Notes under the pieces: model-generated
The model's database searches: none
What the model saw: the letters and a program-made list of their open reading frames with translations, nothing else
Told to the model about the DNA's origin: nothing
Program-made: the position numbers and the translations under genes
Assembly: GCA_900545215.1 (NCBI GenBank)
Contig: UQXW01000017.1
Span: 1-36,678 of the forward strand
From: an uncultured Bacteroidota bacterium
GTDB lineage: Bacteria > Bacteroidota > Bacteroidia > Bacteroidales > P3
DNA length: 36,678 nt
Direction: 5' to 3'
Shown: in pieces, positions 7,488-16,947 of the stretch
Position numbering within the stretch: the stretch's first letter is position 1
How the letters are laid out: each line of letters begins with the position of its first letter

Positions 7488-9770
7488 TTATTTCCCGATG
7501 AGGAAGCCTATCTCTATTCTGTCTTTTCCTTCCCAACCAATCGGCTCGCTTTCGCTTCTGTTACCTCGACCGAGTATGATGATTTTATCCTTAGAAATGC
7601 CGTTCTTTATAAGAAATTTGGCAATCAAATCGGCTTGTTGTTCGGATATTGCTCCGGCTTTGTCCGGCTTTGCGGTACAGACGTAAACATACATCGTGAT
7701 GGTATAATTCATTCCGCGGACGCTCTTGGCGAAGTATTCGAGGTTGCGGCGTCCTTTGGTTGTGAGTTGGTTGCGTTTCTTGTCCGAAAAAGGGTTCTCG
7801 ACTATGAGAAATTTCTTTGTGGAGACCAAGTCCTCTATGTCGTGAACGACGATTTGCGAAAGGTCGGAAGAGAAAACGTTGATGTGATTTCTGTACTGCG
7901 AATGGAGGGTATAGGCTTGTTCGGGCTTCAAATAAGAGAAATATCCTTTTGAATTGCTGTATGTGATGTAGAGTGTATCGAGTGTCAGAGAGTCGAGTAT
8001 CAGGACTTCTCCGCGTATGAACTTGCCGTTTTGGTTCAAAAGGTAGCCGTCCACAAATTCCAATGGTACTTCAAAGGCGAATACCTTTTTGTTTTGGGCT
8101 TTGCCTCCTTTGACAACTATTTCTTTTTCTCCGGCTTCCAAAACCACATCATCGTAGGGAGTGTTTATTTCACTGCCCAGCAGTATGGGGTAACTCCAAT
8201 TGTCCCAATTCGTCGTGTCTTCGCGATGGGAAACGTATATGTCCAAACCTCCATGGTTTACTCCTGCATTCGAGGAGAAATAAAGCGTTTTTTTGTCGGG
8301 CGAAAGAACCGGATTGCATTCGTCATATCTGCTGTTGACGGGTTTGGGTAAAAGGACGGTATCCTGTTGCCCCGTCGGTTTGCTTACAAGTCTGTAAATA
8401 TCCCTGTTGTTCGCCGAACTCTCGAAACAAAAGCCGTTCGGATTGTGTGCGGATATTAAAAAGGCAGTAGCATTTGCTGCTTCATCGGTTGCGATATACT
8501 CTTTTTGTTCGATGTAAAGGGGAAGCAATTTGGATTGTTGAAGCGGTAAGGTGAGTGCTGTGTATATCTGTTTGTTGGGATTTTTCGATGCTTCCGTCTG
8601 AGTAAGGTATTTACGTACCAAAGCGTAAGAGTGGATATTGCCGTTTATAGCGAAAAGGCTCTTGTTGGTCTTGAAATCCTCGGCACTTATGCTTTGCTTG
8701 GATAGAAGGATGTCTATGTTTTTTCCTGTTTTTTCTGCTTTCTGCACAAGAGAAGAAGAGGTCAAGGCAGGTAAGGCTGAGGTAAGGCTCGCGATTGTCG
8801 ATTTTCTGGTATCGACAAGATAATTCTTTGCGAAGATGTCAAGAATCTGCGAGGTGGTATCAAACATTTGCAAGGCTTTCATTCCTGCAATTGAAAGTTG
8901 GTCGAGAGTTTGTACTTTCAGTTTATCGTATGCGTAAGCCCATTGAGGGTGATTGCGATTGGCGGTAACAAAATCCATAAGGTCTGTTATTTTTCCGCTT
9001 CGCATGGCATTGTCATACACTACTTCTTCCAGTTTCTGACTAACTGACTTTCTGAAAGAACCGTTAGGGTATTCGGAAAGGTATTCGCTGTATGCCTCGA
9101 CAGTATTCCGCTCCAAGGCTTGATTGAATACGAGTTTTTCGATTGTGGACTTCGCTCTGTCAATGTATTTCGAGTTCTCGTTGTTTTTGACAAAGTCTCT
9201 CAGTTTTTCCAAATCTTCGCTTTCCAAGATTTGTTCAACGAAAAGACGGTCTATTTCTTGCTTTGCAAGGCTGCTTTGCAAGGCTTTCGGATATTTTTCG
9301 ACGTATTCGGTATATGCTTCAAGTGTTCCTTTCTTCTGAGCCCTTTCGAAAGCGAGTTGTTCCAACATTCTGCCGGCTTCCTGCGTGTAAGCGGTTTCTT
9401 CTTTGAAACATTCCATGAATTCTTCTGCCGATTCCACATCTTTGGTTTGGTAAATCTCAGTGAGTGCTTCCTTTATCAATTCTTTGGTTTCCAATTTACG
9501 GTTATTGCTTCGGCTGTTGAAGAGGTTGGCATAGCGGTATGCCATGCAGAGATTGCGAGAAGGATTTTTTTCTTCGGAATAGTAACGATACATAAGTTCC
9601 AATCGTTCCACGTCGTTGGTGTCTTTGTATGATGTGTTCAACTTCTCGAATGCTCCGGCATAGTCTCCGTTGTTCATCATTTTGTTTATGGAACCTGATT
9701 GACCGTAGCCGGAAAAACCAAGCGTCAAAACGCCAAACATGAAAATACTCAATGTTCGTATAAACTTCAT
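7488..9770 (-). CDS. OmpA-family envelope protein with TPR-like region and PD40 repeats (PorE-like architecture)
   Basis: The 760-residue product has a signal peptide (MKFIRTLSIFMFGVLTLGFSGYGQ) without a lipobox cysteine. A helical TPR-like region follows to about residue 330. A beta-propeller-type segment comes next with a PD40 motif (NPVLSPDKKTLYFSS, about 480-500). Then there is a short carboxypeptidase-regulatory-like sandwich (about 585-650) and a C-terminal OmpA peptidoglycan-binding domain (about 655-760; QADLIAKFLIKNGI, GRGNRSESEP, RIEIGFLIG). The order TPR, PD40, CRD, OmpA is that of the T9SS-associated protein PorE. The family has many paralogues, and this one is not a lipoprotein, so equivalence is uncertain. 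It is last in a guaA-led gene set, 25 bases after the 902-residue secreted protein, and probably anchors something to peptidoglycan. Confidence 0.75.
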   Translation of the reverse strand: MKFIRTLSIFMFGVLTLGFSGYGQSGSINKMMNNGDYAGAFEKLNTSYKDTNDVERLELMYRYYSEEKNPSRNLCMAYRYANLFNSRSNNRKLETKELIKEALTEIYQTKDVESAEEFMECFKEETAYTQEAGRMLEQLAFERAQKKGTLEAYTEYVEKYPKALQSSLAKQEIDRLFVEQILESEDLEKLRDFVKNNENSKYIDRAKSTIEKLVFNQALERNTVEAYSEYLSEYPNGSFRKSVSQKLEEVVYDNAMRSGKITDLMDFVTANRNHPQWAYAYDKLKVQTLDQLSIAGMKALQMFDTTSQILDIFAKNYLVDTRKSTIASLTSALPALTSSSLVQKAEKTGKNIDILLSKQSISAEDFKTNKSLFAINGNIHSYALVRKYLTQTEASKNPNKQIYTALTLPLQQSKLLPLYIEQKEYIATDEAANATAFLISAHNPNGFCFESSANNRDIYRLVSKPTGQQDTVLLPKPVNSRYDECNPVLSPDKKTLYFSSNAGVNHGGLDIYVSHREDTTNWDNWSYPILLGSEINTPYDDVVLEAGEKEIVVKGGKAQNKKVFAFEVPLEFVDGYLLNQNGKFIRGEVLILDSLTLDTLYITYSNSKGYFSYLKPEQAYTLHSQYRNHINVFSSDLSQIVVHDIEDLVSTKKFLIVENPFSDKKRNQLTTKGRRNLEYFAKSVRGMNYTITMYVYVCTAKPDKAGAISEQQADLIAKFLIKNGISKDKIIILGRGNRSESEPIGWEGKDRIEIGFLIGK

Positions 9771-9795
9771 TGTGCAAAAATTATTCGGTAATTAT

Positions 9796-12504
9796 CTATT
9801 TGATATCTGTTATAAAGTCCCGTATCCACAAATCTTCCACCTGTATATCGACCGTATAACGTCCTTTCCTTATATTCTTGTCGAACACTAAAACGTTTGA
9901 ATCGAATTCTTGTTCTTCGATAAGATTACGTTCTTTGTCCGATACTCTTACTTTTTGAAGGCGATGTGTGCCATCTCCGTAAACCAAAATCCGTCCGTTG
10001 TCATTCCATATATATATGCCTGAATATTCGGGGTGTATCTCGTATATGTTCACGGCTTTGTTCAAGTAAATGCGGTAACGGTCGTTGGTATTTCCGCTTT
10101 TCAAAGAGACCGTGATTTTATTCGGAAGACAAAGGTCGTAGAACTTGTGTTCGTACTTGTCTTCCACCATTACACTTATGTTTTGCGGAAGAACGGATAA
10201 ATTGTCGAGGCGTAAGCCGACTTCGGTATCCCTGCCTATGTAAAGACCTATATCAAATGCGGCAGGATAATCGGGAAAGGTGTTGACGGACAACTCTTCT
10301 CCATCGACGATGAAGTATATCTCCGGCATGTCTTCGCTTATGCCGAACATCTTATGGGCATCGTATTCGTCAAAACCGTACTTTGCATCGTCTATCATAC
10401 CCATCAAGGCGTACTGTCGCTTGTTCCCGACTGTTGCAGCGAGGGAAAGATAGTTGTGATTTACGGTCGAACCTCTTCCTGTCTTCGGTATGTATTGGTG
10501 ATTTCTCTTAAATGTAATTTCTCTGCCGTCCTGCATTGCTTCGACAAAGAAAGACTCCAGCGAGGGTATCATCACCTCTTCGTTTTCGTCCACTATAATC
10601 GGATTATATACCTTGTTTTCTCTGTCGAACAGGAATATGGCATTGCCTTGTATCTTTCCGTCTATATCCTCAAATAATTTACCTGTGCTTAACGGTGCCG
10701 TGAACGGGTTGCCGACCAAGTTCCATTTATCGTTGTTCTTTGCGGTAAGAGCAACGGTTGTTTTACTGTTGCAGAGAATGCCTTCGTATTTGACATCGAG
10801 GTCTTCATGTGTATAGACGGCATAGCCATGACCGGGTTGCAGTATGTAGTTTGGATCTATCAGGTATTCGCTCCAATGATCGCCATGTTTGCTGACAACG
10901 CCTGTGTTGTATTTCATGAGCCATGTCTCATTGCCGCTTTTCCTCATGGAATATACCAATGCTCTTGCCTGATTTACAGGTGAGGAAATATAATTCCATT
11001 TTTCCGACAAGAGGTTTTGATGTACCGTAAAATAGGAACGATTGCCGTAAACGATATCACCCGAAACGTAAAACATCTTTCCCGTGTTTATATCGACGTT
11101 TACGTTGTCGCCCAAAACCAACATGGAACATACAACGTCTGTTGTTACTTTTACTTTGCAACTGTCTTCGATGTAAACGAAATCTTCCATGTTCGGTTCG
11201 CCTTCCGGCTCCCATATAGTCGGGTCATTCCAGTTGCCGGAACGCACAAGACGTTTCGGTTTGGGAAATCCGAGATACCAATCCTTTATCTCAAGCTTGT
11301 CTTTGTTGCTTATGGCTATTTCCAACTTGTTCGCAGTGGCAGGGGATTGCAGAGGGACACAATAGTCATGCACTTTCGGTCTGTCGTCATACTCTTTCAA
11401 CAGTACGTTATTTCTGTACCATTTGTACGTTACGGGTATATCATTGTTCAGAACATCGTTTCCGTATGATGTAAGTTCATCTTGATTTCCACTTACGTTC
11501 ATTCTGAATTGGTATTCTTTGCCGGAAAAAATATCTGCAGCGAAATCGATGTTTTCTTCTGCCGATGTCTCATTATTTATCAGGTTTTTCCTGAACTCGG
11601 AAGCCTTTGCACAAGAACCTTCCAATGGTATGATTATATTTTTGGCGAGTTTTCTGGTTTTAATGGTGAGTGTTGCTTTGTGGATACCTGCTTTTCTCGG
11701 TGCATAACATACTGTTACACTTTTGGGACTTGTCCCTGCGTCTATGCTCTTCGAGTCCACCGAAAAATATTCCTTATCCGCTCCGCTGATTTCAAGACGT
11801 ACGGAATCTCGAAGATATTTGCCGGTGAATTTAAGCCTTATGGTCTCGGGATATGTGTAGGGCAATGGGATATGATTGAAATCCACTTTCTTTACTTCGA
11901 TGGTTTTGCCATTCAGATGACGTGTAACATTCAATTCGACCGCAGCTCCGTTATACGGATCGGTTTGAGAGGATACGCATATATTACTTGTGGATATTTT
12001 GGGGTCGTTTCCTTTTCCTCGCAACTTGCTGTACTTCCAAGAAATCTGTATTCGGTTACGATTATTGCACTCCGATGGAAGCACAACCTTTGAAAAAGTC
12101 CTGCTTACGACTCTTTTACCGGTATAGAACTCGTATGGACGAGAACGAGCGTCTGTAACATCTTTCCATTCCGATGTATCGGATAATCTGTATTGCAGTC
12201 TTACACTCCAACGAGCCTTTTTCGCTCCCGTGGAGTAGTTCTGCCATGCAACGGTTACATCTTCCTGATTCAGGGTAGATAAATCGAGTATTATCCTTCC
12301 GGCATTTGTTTTCTTGTTCTCGACTTCAAAATAAATTGCCGACTCTTCTGCTTTTCTGCTTTGAGCATCGAAACTCTTGATTTCAAACTTTCCCTTGCTC
12401 AAATCATGAACAATCTTCGTCTTTTCACCGTCCCGCTGTGCGTAAAGCCCGAAAACAAAACAGCAAACGAACAAACAAAGCAAACATCTTGTCTTTATAT
12501 TCAT
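9796..12504 (-). CDS. Secreted multi-domain beta-rich protein, possible divergent T9SS substrate
   Basis: The 902-residue product starts with a signal peptide (MNIKTRCLLCLFVCCFVFGLYA). It contains a choice-of-anchor/ASPM-like beta domain (about 205-300; SIDAGTSPKSVTVCYAP) and a short stretch like those before G8-type sheets (SGNWNDPTIWEP, about 428). It then has a beta-sandwich typical of Bacteroidetes surface proteins (KWNYISSPV and KWNLVGNPFTAP, about 500-620). The last 70 residues (VRVSDKERNLIEEQEF, RKGRYTVDIQVED) follow the strand pattern of a type A T9SS sorting domain but lack its usual lysine-rich end, so T9SS export is an inference. No enzymatic motif is visible. Its ATG is one base after the stop of the LysM protein gene, so the two are coupled. 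Confidence 0.7.
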   Translation of the reverse strand: MNIKTRCLLCLFVCCFVFGLYAQRDGEKTKIVHDLSKGKFEIKSFDAQSRKAEESAIYFEVENKKTNAGRIILDLSTLNQEDVTVAWQNYSTGAKKARWSVRLQYRLSDTSEWKDVTDARSRPYEFYTGKRVVSRTFSKVVLPSECNNRNRIQISWKYSKLRGKGNDPKISTSNICVSSQTDPYNGAAVELNVTRHLNGKTIEVKKVDFNHIPLPYTYPETIRLKFTGKYLRDSVRLEISGADKEYFSVDSKSIDAGTSPKSVTVCYAPRKAGIHKATLTIKTRKLAKNIIIPLEGSCAKASEFRKNLINNETSAEENIDFAADIFSGKEYQFRMNVSGNQDELTSYGNDVLNNDIPVTYKWYRNNVLLKEYDDRPKVHDYCVPLQSPATANKLEIAISNKDKLEIKDWYLGFPKPKRLVRSGNWNDPTIWEPEGEPNMEDFVYIEDSCKVKVTTDVVCSMLVLGDNVNVDINTGKMFYVSGDIVYGNRSYFTVHQNLLSEKWNYISSPVNQARALVYSMRKSGNETWLMKYNTGVVSKHGDHWSEYLIDPNYILQPGHGYAVYTHEDLDVKYEGILCNSKTTVALTAKNNDKWNLVGNPFTAPLSTGKLFEDIDGKIQGNAIFLFDRENKVYNPIIVDENEEVMIPSLESFFVEAMQDGREITFKRNHQYIPKTGRGSTVNHNYLSLAATVGNKRQYALMGMIDDAKYGFDEYDAHKMFGISEDMPEIYFIVDGEELSVNTFPDYPAAFDIGLYIGRDTEVGLRLDNLSVLPQNISVMVEDKYEHKFYDLCLPNKITVSLKSGNTNDRYRIYLNKAVNIYEIHPEYSGIYIWNDNGRILVYGDGTHRLQKVRVSDKERNLIEEQEFDSNVLVFDKNIRKGRYTVDIQVEDLWIRDFITDIK

Positions 12505-12505
12505 C

Positions 12506-13957
12506 TTATCTTCCGACCGACTTTATTTTATAGTTATCCAATTCATATACAACGGTTCTCTTGTTTTGGTATCCCATATCCTCCCCTGTTCGTTCGAAGT
12601 GATAAGGATTTATCATGCCGTTTACATCGGAAGTATTGGGATTTTCCATGAACTCGTTGCCGTTTTCAATCAGGCTGTGAACGAAATAAGTTACGATATC
12701 GTACCCCAAAGCCGCATAAATTTTATCCGGCTCGGTCTTGAAGTGCTTCCTGAACACTTTTACGAAGTTCACGAAATTCGCATTGGTGTAATCATTCAGG
12801 TAACTTAAAGTAAAATGGAAATTATACTTCTCCAAAAGAGACAAATCCATGGAGTTGATTTCGCACCACGAATAATCGCCGAAGAGGGTTATGTCTGCAT
12901 CTTTTTTTGCTGCCAATGCAGATAAGAGTTTCCTCACAGAGCCGTCAGCATCCGACTTTTCATTTTTGTCTGTCAGCATTACAACGACATTTTTCTTCGT
13001 CAACGATATTTTGGAGGATAATTTATTGGAATACTTGCCGTAATCCATTATCGTCCACATCATATTGCTTTTTGAAAGCAGTTGTTCGAAATAATCTGCA
13101 GACGCTTTACATGAACCGTGATTGTCATACAATATTATAATGTTGTCATCTGCATGTCCGGCACGCAAATGGCGTACAATGGTTTCTACTTCCGTTGCAG
13201 GCGATGGCTGTATCTTGAACGTATAAGCATTGTTCAGAATAGCCAAATCCGCACTCATCGGATTGACTATTGGTATTTTGTGTTCCTTTGCAAATTGTGC
13301 GGCAACGGAAAAGTTCTGCTTGAACACCAAAGGGATAATCAAATCCATGTTTTGCATCTCTGCAGAGTTCAAAGCGGATTGCATTTCCTCCAAATCGTTT
13401 TCGCCCACATCGTAAACGTAACAATCCACATTGTACCCGCTTTTCTCCAAAACATCAAGAGCAATCCTTGCTCCCTCATAGAAGTTTATATATTCGAAAC
13501 ACTTGTATCGCTGTCTTTTTTTCTCGTCTATGTTGAATTTTGTAAAGGTGAGCTTGTCTATCTCTTCGTAATTCAAGGGCAATAGTATCGCAATATTCAG
13601 TTTTGTCTTCTTGTCGATTTTCTTATTCGGCTTTTTGTGAACCGTCAATGTGTTGCTGCGAACCTGCGTTACCGATTCCGTGGCAGAGGAAGCAAAGAGT
13701 GCTTTATTCCTTACCGTAATCGGTATCTTGATTGTTTGTCCGGCTTTAAGATTTTGGGCAGTCAATCCCGGGTTCACCTCCAATATATCTTGCTCCGTAA
13801 GGAAGAAATTCTTGGATAGTCTGTACAGCGTCTCCCCTGCCTCGACCTTATGCAATCCTACGGTAACATCATCGGACAAATCTTTGTTTTGGGAAAATGA
13901 AACCAAACAACAAAGCAATAAGACGGCAAAACATCTGAACTTTACTACAAAGTGCAT
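12506..13957 (-). CDS. LysM-domain periplasmic-binding-protein-like receptor
   Basis: The 483-residue product has a signal peptide (MHFVVKFRCFAVLLLCCLVSFS), then one LysM peptidoglycan-binding domain (about 34-80; HKVEAGETLYRLSKNF, VNPGLTAQNLKAGQTIKIP). After a basic linker comes a type I periplasmic-binding fold (about 118-470; LNIAILLPLNYEE, INFYEGARIALDVLEKSG, IPIVNPMSADLAI). This fusion tethers a ligand-binding domain to the cell wall. No transporter permease or ATPase is adjacent, so it is more likely a wall-anchored sensor or scaffold than a transport subunit. The ligand is unknown. It lies 24 bases after guaA and one base before the 902-residue protein, within one apparent operon. Confidence 0.85.
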   Translation of the reverse strand: MHFVVKFRCFAVLLLCCLVSFSQNKDLSDDVTVGLHKVEAGETLYRLSKNFFLTEQDILEVNPGLTAQNLKAGQTIKIPITVRNKALFASSATESVTQVRSNTLTVHKKPNKKIDKKTKLNIAILLPLNYEEIDKLTFTKFNIDEKKRQRYKCFEYINFYEGARIALDVLEKSGYNVDCYVYDVGENDLEEMQSALNSAEMQNMDLIIPLVFKQNFSVAAQFAKEHKIPIVNPMSADLAILNNAYTFKIQPSPATEVETIVRHLRAGHADDNIIILYDNHGSCKASADYFEQLLSKSNMMWTIMDYGKYSNKLSSKISLTKKNVVVMLTDKNEKSDADGSVRKLLSALAAKKDADITLFGDYSWCEINSMDLSLLEKYNFHFTLSYLNDYTNANFVNFVKVFRKHFKTEPDKIYAALGYDIVTYFVHSLIENGNEFMENPNTSDVNGMINPYHFERTGEDMGYQNKRTVVYELDNYKIKSVGR

Positions 13958-13981
13958 AACCCTTTACTTTACTTGGACAAA

Positions 13982-15505
13982 TTATTCCCACTCTATAGTC
14001 GCAGGAGGCTTGGAACTGATGTCGTAGCACACCCTGTTGACACCCTTGACCTTGTTTATGATTTCGTTGGAGACCTTTGCGAGAAACTCGTATGGCAAAT
14101 GCGACCAATCTGCCGTCATTCCATCTACCGATTCCACCGCACGAAGAGCCACAACCCTTTCATACGTTCTTTCATCGCCCATCACACCGACAGATTGTAT
14201 AGGAAGCAGAACCGCTCCCGCCTGCCAAACCTTATCATATAAGCCGCTGCTGCGAAGATTCGATATAAAAATATCATCAACCTCTTGAAGTATCTTCACC
14301 TTTTCCGCATTCACTTCGCCCAATATCCGTATCGCCAATCCCGGACCGGGGAAAGGATGTCTTTTAAGCAACTCATCTTTCAATCCCAAGGTCTTTCCAA
14401 CCCTTCTTACCTCATCCTTGAACAAGGAACGCAAAGGCTCGACGAGTTTCAGCTTCATGTAATCAGGTAATCCGCCGACATTGTGATGCGATTTGATGGT
14501 TACGCTCGGTCCTTTGACGCTGCAACTCTCTATCACGTCGGGATAAATCGTTCCCTGTGCCAACCACTTCACGTCTTTCAACTTCGCAGCCTCGCTATCG
14601 AAGACATCGATGAATGTTTTGCCTATCGCTTTTCTTTTTTTCTCGGGATCGGTCAAGCCATTCAGTGCTTCATAAAAAATATTCTTCGCATCGACACCCG
14701 TAACGTTCAATCCCATATCTCTGTAAGACTCCAAGACGTTCTCGAACTCGTTTTTCCTCAAAAGCCCGTTGTCAACGAATATACAGTTCAGCCTGTCGCC
14801 AATAGCCTTATGCAACAACATCGCAGCAACAGAAGAATCCACTCCACCGCTCAACCCGAGAACTACCTTGTCTTCTCTAAGTTTTTCTCTCAAATCCTTT
14901 ATCGTTGTTTCCACAAAGGATTCTTCCGTCCACTTCTGCCTGCAACCGCAAATGTCAACAACGAAATTTTTGAGTATTGTCAAGCCATCGGTCGAGTGAT
15001 AAACCTCAGGGTGGAACTGTATGGCGTAAGTTTCCTCTCCATCTATCTTATATCCGGCGTTCTTCACGCTATCGGTTGAGCAAATAACCTCATAGCCCTT
15101 CGGCATGGTCTCTATCGTATCCCCATGGCTCATCCACACCTGCGAATTGTAAGGAACGTATTTCATCAACTTGCTTTCCTTATTTATATAGGTAAGATTA
15201 GCTCGTCCGTACTCCCTTATCTTACTTGCAATGACGTTTCCGCCAAAAGCGCTCACCATATATTGAGCTCCATAGCAGACTCCCAACACCGGAACCTTGC
15301 CTTTGAACCACAAATCCGGCTTCGGAGCATCTTTGTCTCTGACACTGCACGGGCTTCCGCTCAAAATCACACCGGCAACCTCACTTCCGAACTCCGGAAC
15401 CTTATTATAAGGGTGTATTTCACAATAAACATGCAATTCTCTGACCTTTCTCGCTATCAGTTGCGTGTACTGAGAGCCGTGATCCAAAATTATTATCGTC
15501 TGCAT
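13982..15505 (-). CDS. guaA: GMP synthase (glutamine-hydrolysing)
   Basis: The 507-residue enzyme converts XMP, glutamine and ATP to GMP, the last step of guanine nucleotide synthesis, in the cytoplasm. The N-terminal class I amidotransferase domain shows the catalytic triad as Cys77 (GVCYGAQ), His165 and Glu167 (FHPEV). The ATP-pyrophosphatase P-loop SGGVDS lies at 219-224 in LGLSGGVDSSVAAML. The C-terminal dimerisation domain ends with the family-typical SKPPATIEWE. Length is slightly under the E. coli enzyme (525). It leads a run of three envelope-protein genes with gaps of 24, 1 and 25 bases. No good -7 box is seen upstream; the closest is AATATTTG on the minus strand at about 15530-15537. 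Confidence 0.98.
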   Translation of the reverse strand: MQTIIILDHGSQYTQLIARKVRELHVYCEIHPYNKVPEFGSEVAGVILSGSPCSVRDKDAPKPDLWFKGKVPVLGVCYGAQYMVSAFGGNVIASKIREYGRANLTYINKESKLMKYVPYNSQVWMSHGDTIETMPKGYEVICSTDSVKNAGYKIDGEETYAIQFHPEVYHSTDGLTILKNFVVDICGCRQKWTEESFVETTIKDLREKLREDKVVLGLSGGVDSSVAAMLLHKAIGDRLNCIFVDNGLLRKNEFENVLESYRDMGLNVTGVDAKNIFYEALNGLTDPEKKRKAIGKTFIDVFDSEAAKLKDVKWLAQGTIYPDVIESCSVKGPSVTIKSHHNVGGLPDYMKLKLVEPLRSLFKDEVRRVGKTLGLKDELLKRHPFPGPGLAIRILGEVNAEKVKILQEVDDIFISNLRSSGLYDKVWQAGAVLLPIQSVGVMGDERTYERVVALRAVESVDGMTADWSHLPYEFLAKVSNEIINKVKGVNRVCYDISSKPPATIEWE

Positions 15506-15826
15506 TTCTCAATCTGGATTTTCTATACAACAAATATTTTAGTCAACTCAAAATTCCTTTCTTCCAATCAAACCTTTCCGCCACAAAAACTTCAAATCGA
15601 AAGTTTCCAAAACCGAAAAGCCTCCCACCTTGCCCCTATGGCGAAAAGAGGTTCCAAAATTACTAAAAAAAAAGCACATAGCCGACCAAGCACGATAAAA
15701 GAATACCGAAACGAGAGCTAAACCCATGAAAATCCGCAGCCGAAAGGAACAATGGTGAACAAACTTACGCAAACTCTTTCGACGAAAGGAAAATTTGCTA
15801 TCTTTGCAAGACTAAAACTGATTAAA
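15506..15826. other. Divergent intergenic region guaA/wecA-like
   Basis: About 320 bases hold the wecA-like promoter at the right end. They also include purine-rich tracts with GAAA/CCGAAA motifs faintly like the dispersed repeats (about 15590-15640) and a run of nine adenines at about 15664. I see no credible gene; a short open frame on the minus strand across 15548-15772 overlaps the promoter and has no recognisable features. Confidence 0.5.
15799..15806 (+). promoter_or_regulatory. Predicted -7 element of the wecA-like/ftsE unit
   Basis: TATCTTTG matches TAnnTTTG exactly and lies 20 bases upstream of the ATG at 15827. A weak TTTC at 15777-15780 could be the -33 element. The position argues for a start at 15827 and against a longer frame beginning upstream of the promoter. 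Confidence 0.6.
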
Positions 15827-16933
15827 ATGAATTGGATTATTTACGGTGTTGTGGCATTCTTTGTTACCTTTTTGTTGATGCCACCCTTTATTAAGTTGAT
15901 GGTCAAATACCGATTACTCGATAAGGCAGGAGGTAGGAAAATACACAAAGGCTACACGGCACACATGGGAGGCGTAGTGATATTCATCGCCTTTATTTGT
16001 TGCGTCGTGTTCGGCTTATTCAGCACCTCGCATTTCGGAAGTCCTTGGAACATTACCTCGTTTCTCATATTGTTATGCTTCATTCTTTTGGTAGGAGTGC
16101 GGGACGATATGAACAATCTCACGCCTCGGACAAAATTACTCTGCGAAATAACCGTCGGTTTTCTTTTATGCTATACCGGAGTGAGAATACATGGTTTTTA
16201 CGGACTGTTCGGCGTACAAGAAATACCGGTCTGGCTAAGCTATGTACTATCCATTGCATTCATGGTAGTTGTTTCCAATGCTTACAACCTGATTGACGGT
16301 ATCGACGGACAGGCAGGCACACAGGCATTGGTGTTCTTCTGCTCCATGTTCCTATTTGCCAAATTCTTTATAGGCGAATTTACCGAACCTCCGTACAATG
16401 ACAACTTCGCAAACACATCTTTCTGGCTTCTTGTAGACTCCGCAATGATTGGAGCATTGCTCGGCTTCCTGTACTACAACTGGCAACCTGCCAAAATCTT
16501 CATGGGCGACACCGGAAGCCTCTTTATAGGTTTCATGTTGGCAATCTGTATGATTACGGCAATGGATTACAACGGTAAAAGCTCCTCCACGCTGTTTCAT
16601 TATCTGATGAAAAGCAATCTCTTGGCATGTGTAATGTTTTTCTTTCTTCCTCTTGCCGACACCCTGCGTGTATTCGTACTCAGAGTCCGCAAAGGCAAAA
16701 GTCCTTTCTCCCCCGACAAAACACACATACACCATTTACTTCTCAGGATAGGCTATTCGCATAAACGCATAGCCCTAACCACCATGACCATACAAATCGT
16801 CATCTCCTTGATTTCCGTATTCGTTGGTTTCGTGTTAGAAGACCTTTTCTATATATTCTATATCATTGCAATGTGGCTTGTGTTCGTATTCGCACTCCAC
16901 GCATACATAAAATATAAAATGAACAAATTGTAA
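15827..16933 (+). CDS. wecA: MraY/WecA-family undecaprenyl-phosphate sugar-1-phosphate transferase
   Basis: The 368-residue inner-membrane enzyme moves a sugar-1-phosphate (GlcNAc-1-P in WecA) from a UDP-sugar to undecaprenyl phosphate, starting O-antigen or related glycan synthesis. It has about ten hydrophobic segments. Cytoplasmic motifs of the family are visible: GVRDDMNNLTPRTKL (the Asp pair near residues 90-91), NLIDGIDGQAG, FMGDTGSLFIGF and the terminal-loop KTHIHHLLLRIG, whose His motif is typical of WecA-type rather than MraY-type enzymes. The start at 15827 is chosen because the promoter lies just upstream. ftsE begins 14 bases after its stop. It could serve the polysaccharide genes at both ends of the window, but that link is inference. 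Confidence 0.9.
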   Translation: MNWIIYGVVAFFVTFLLMPPFIKLMVKYRLLDKAGGRKIHKGYTAHMGGVVIFIAFICCVVFGLFSTSHFGSPWNITSFLILLCFILLVGVRDDMNNLTPRTKLLCEITVGFLLCYTGVRIHGFYGLFGVQEIPVWLSYVLSIAFMVVVSNAYNLIDGIDGQAGTQALVFFCSMFLFAKFFIGEFTEPPYNDNFANTSFWLLVDSAMIGALLGFLYYNWQPAKIFMGDTGSLFIGFMLAICMITAMDYNGKSSSTLFHYLMKSNLLACVMFFFLPLADTLRVFVLRVRKGKSPFSPDKTHIHHLLLRIGYSHKRIALTTMTIQIVISLISVFVGFVLEDLFYIFYIIAMWLVFVFALHAYIKYKMNKL

Positions 16934-16947
16934 CTATACACTTGATA

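Noticed and set aside
11482..12093. 203-codon open frame on the plus strand
   Set aside because: Antisense to the 902-residue secreted protein gene; composition is that of a mirrored reading frame.
13982..15505. Riboswitch-like (guanine/PreQ1) element near guaA
   Set aside because: The guaA upstream region was read for conserved purine-riboswitch loop patterns and none could be supported.
15548..15772. 74-codon minus-strand frame between guaA and the wecA-like gene
   Set aside because: No homology I recognise, no promoter or ribosome-binding site, and it partly covers AT-rich, repeat-like spacer.
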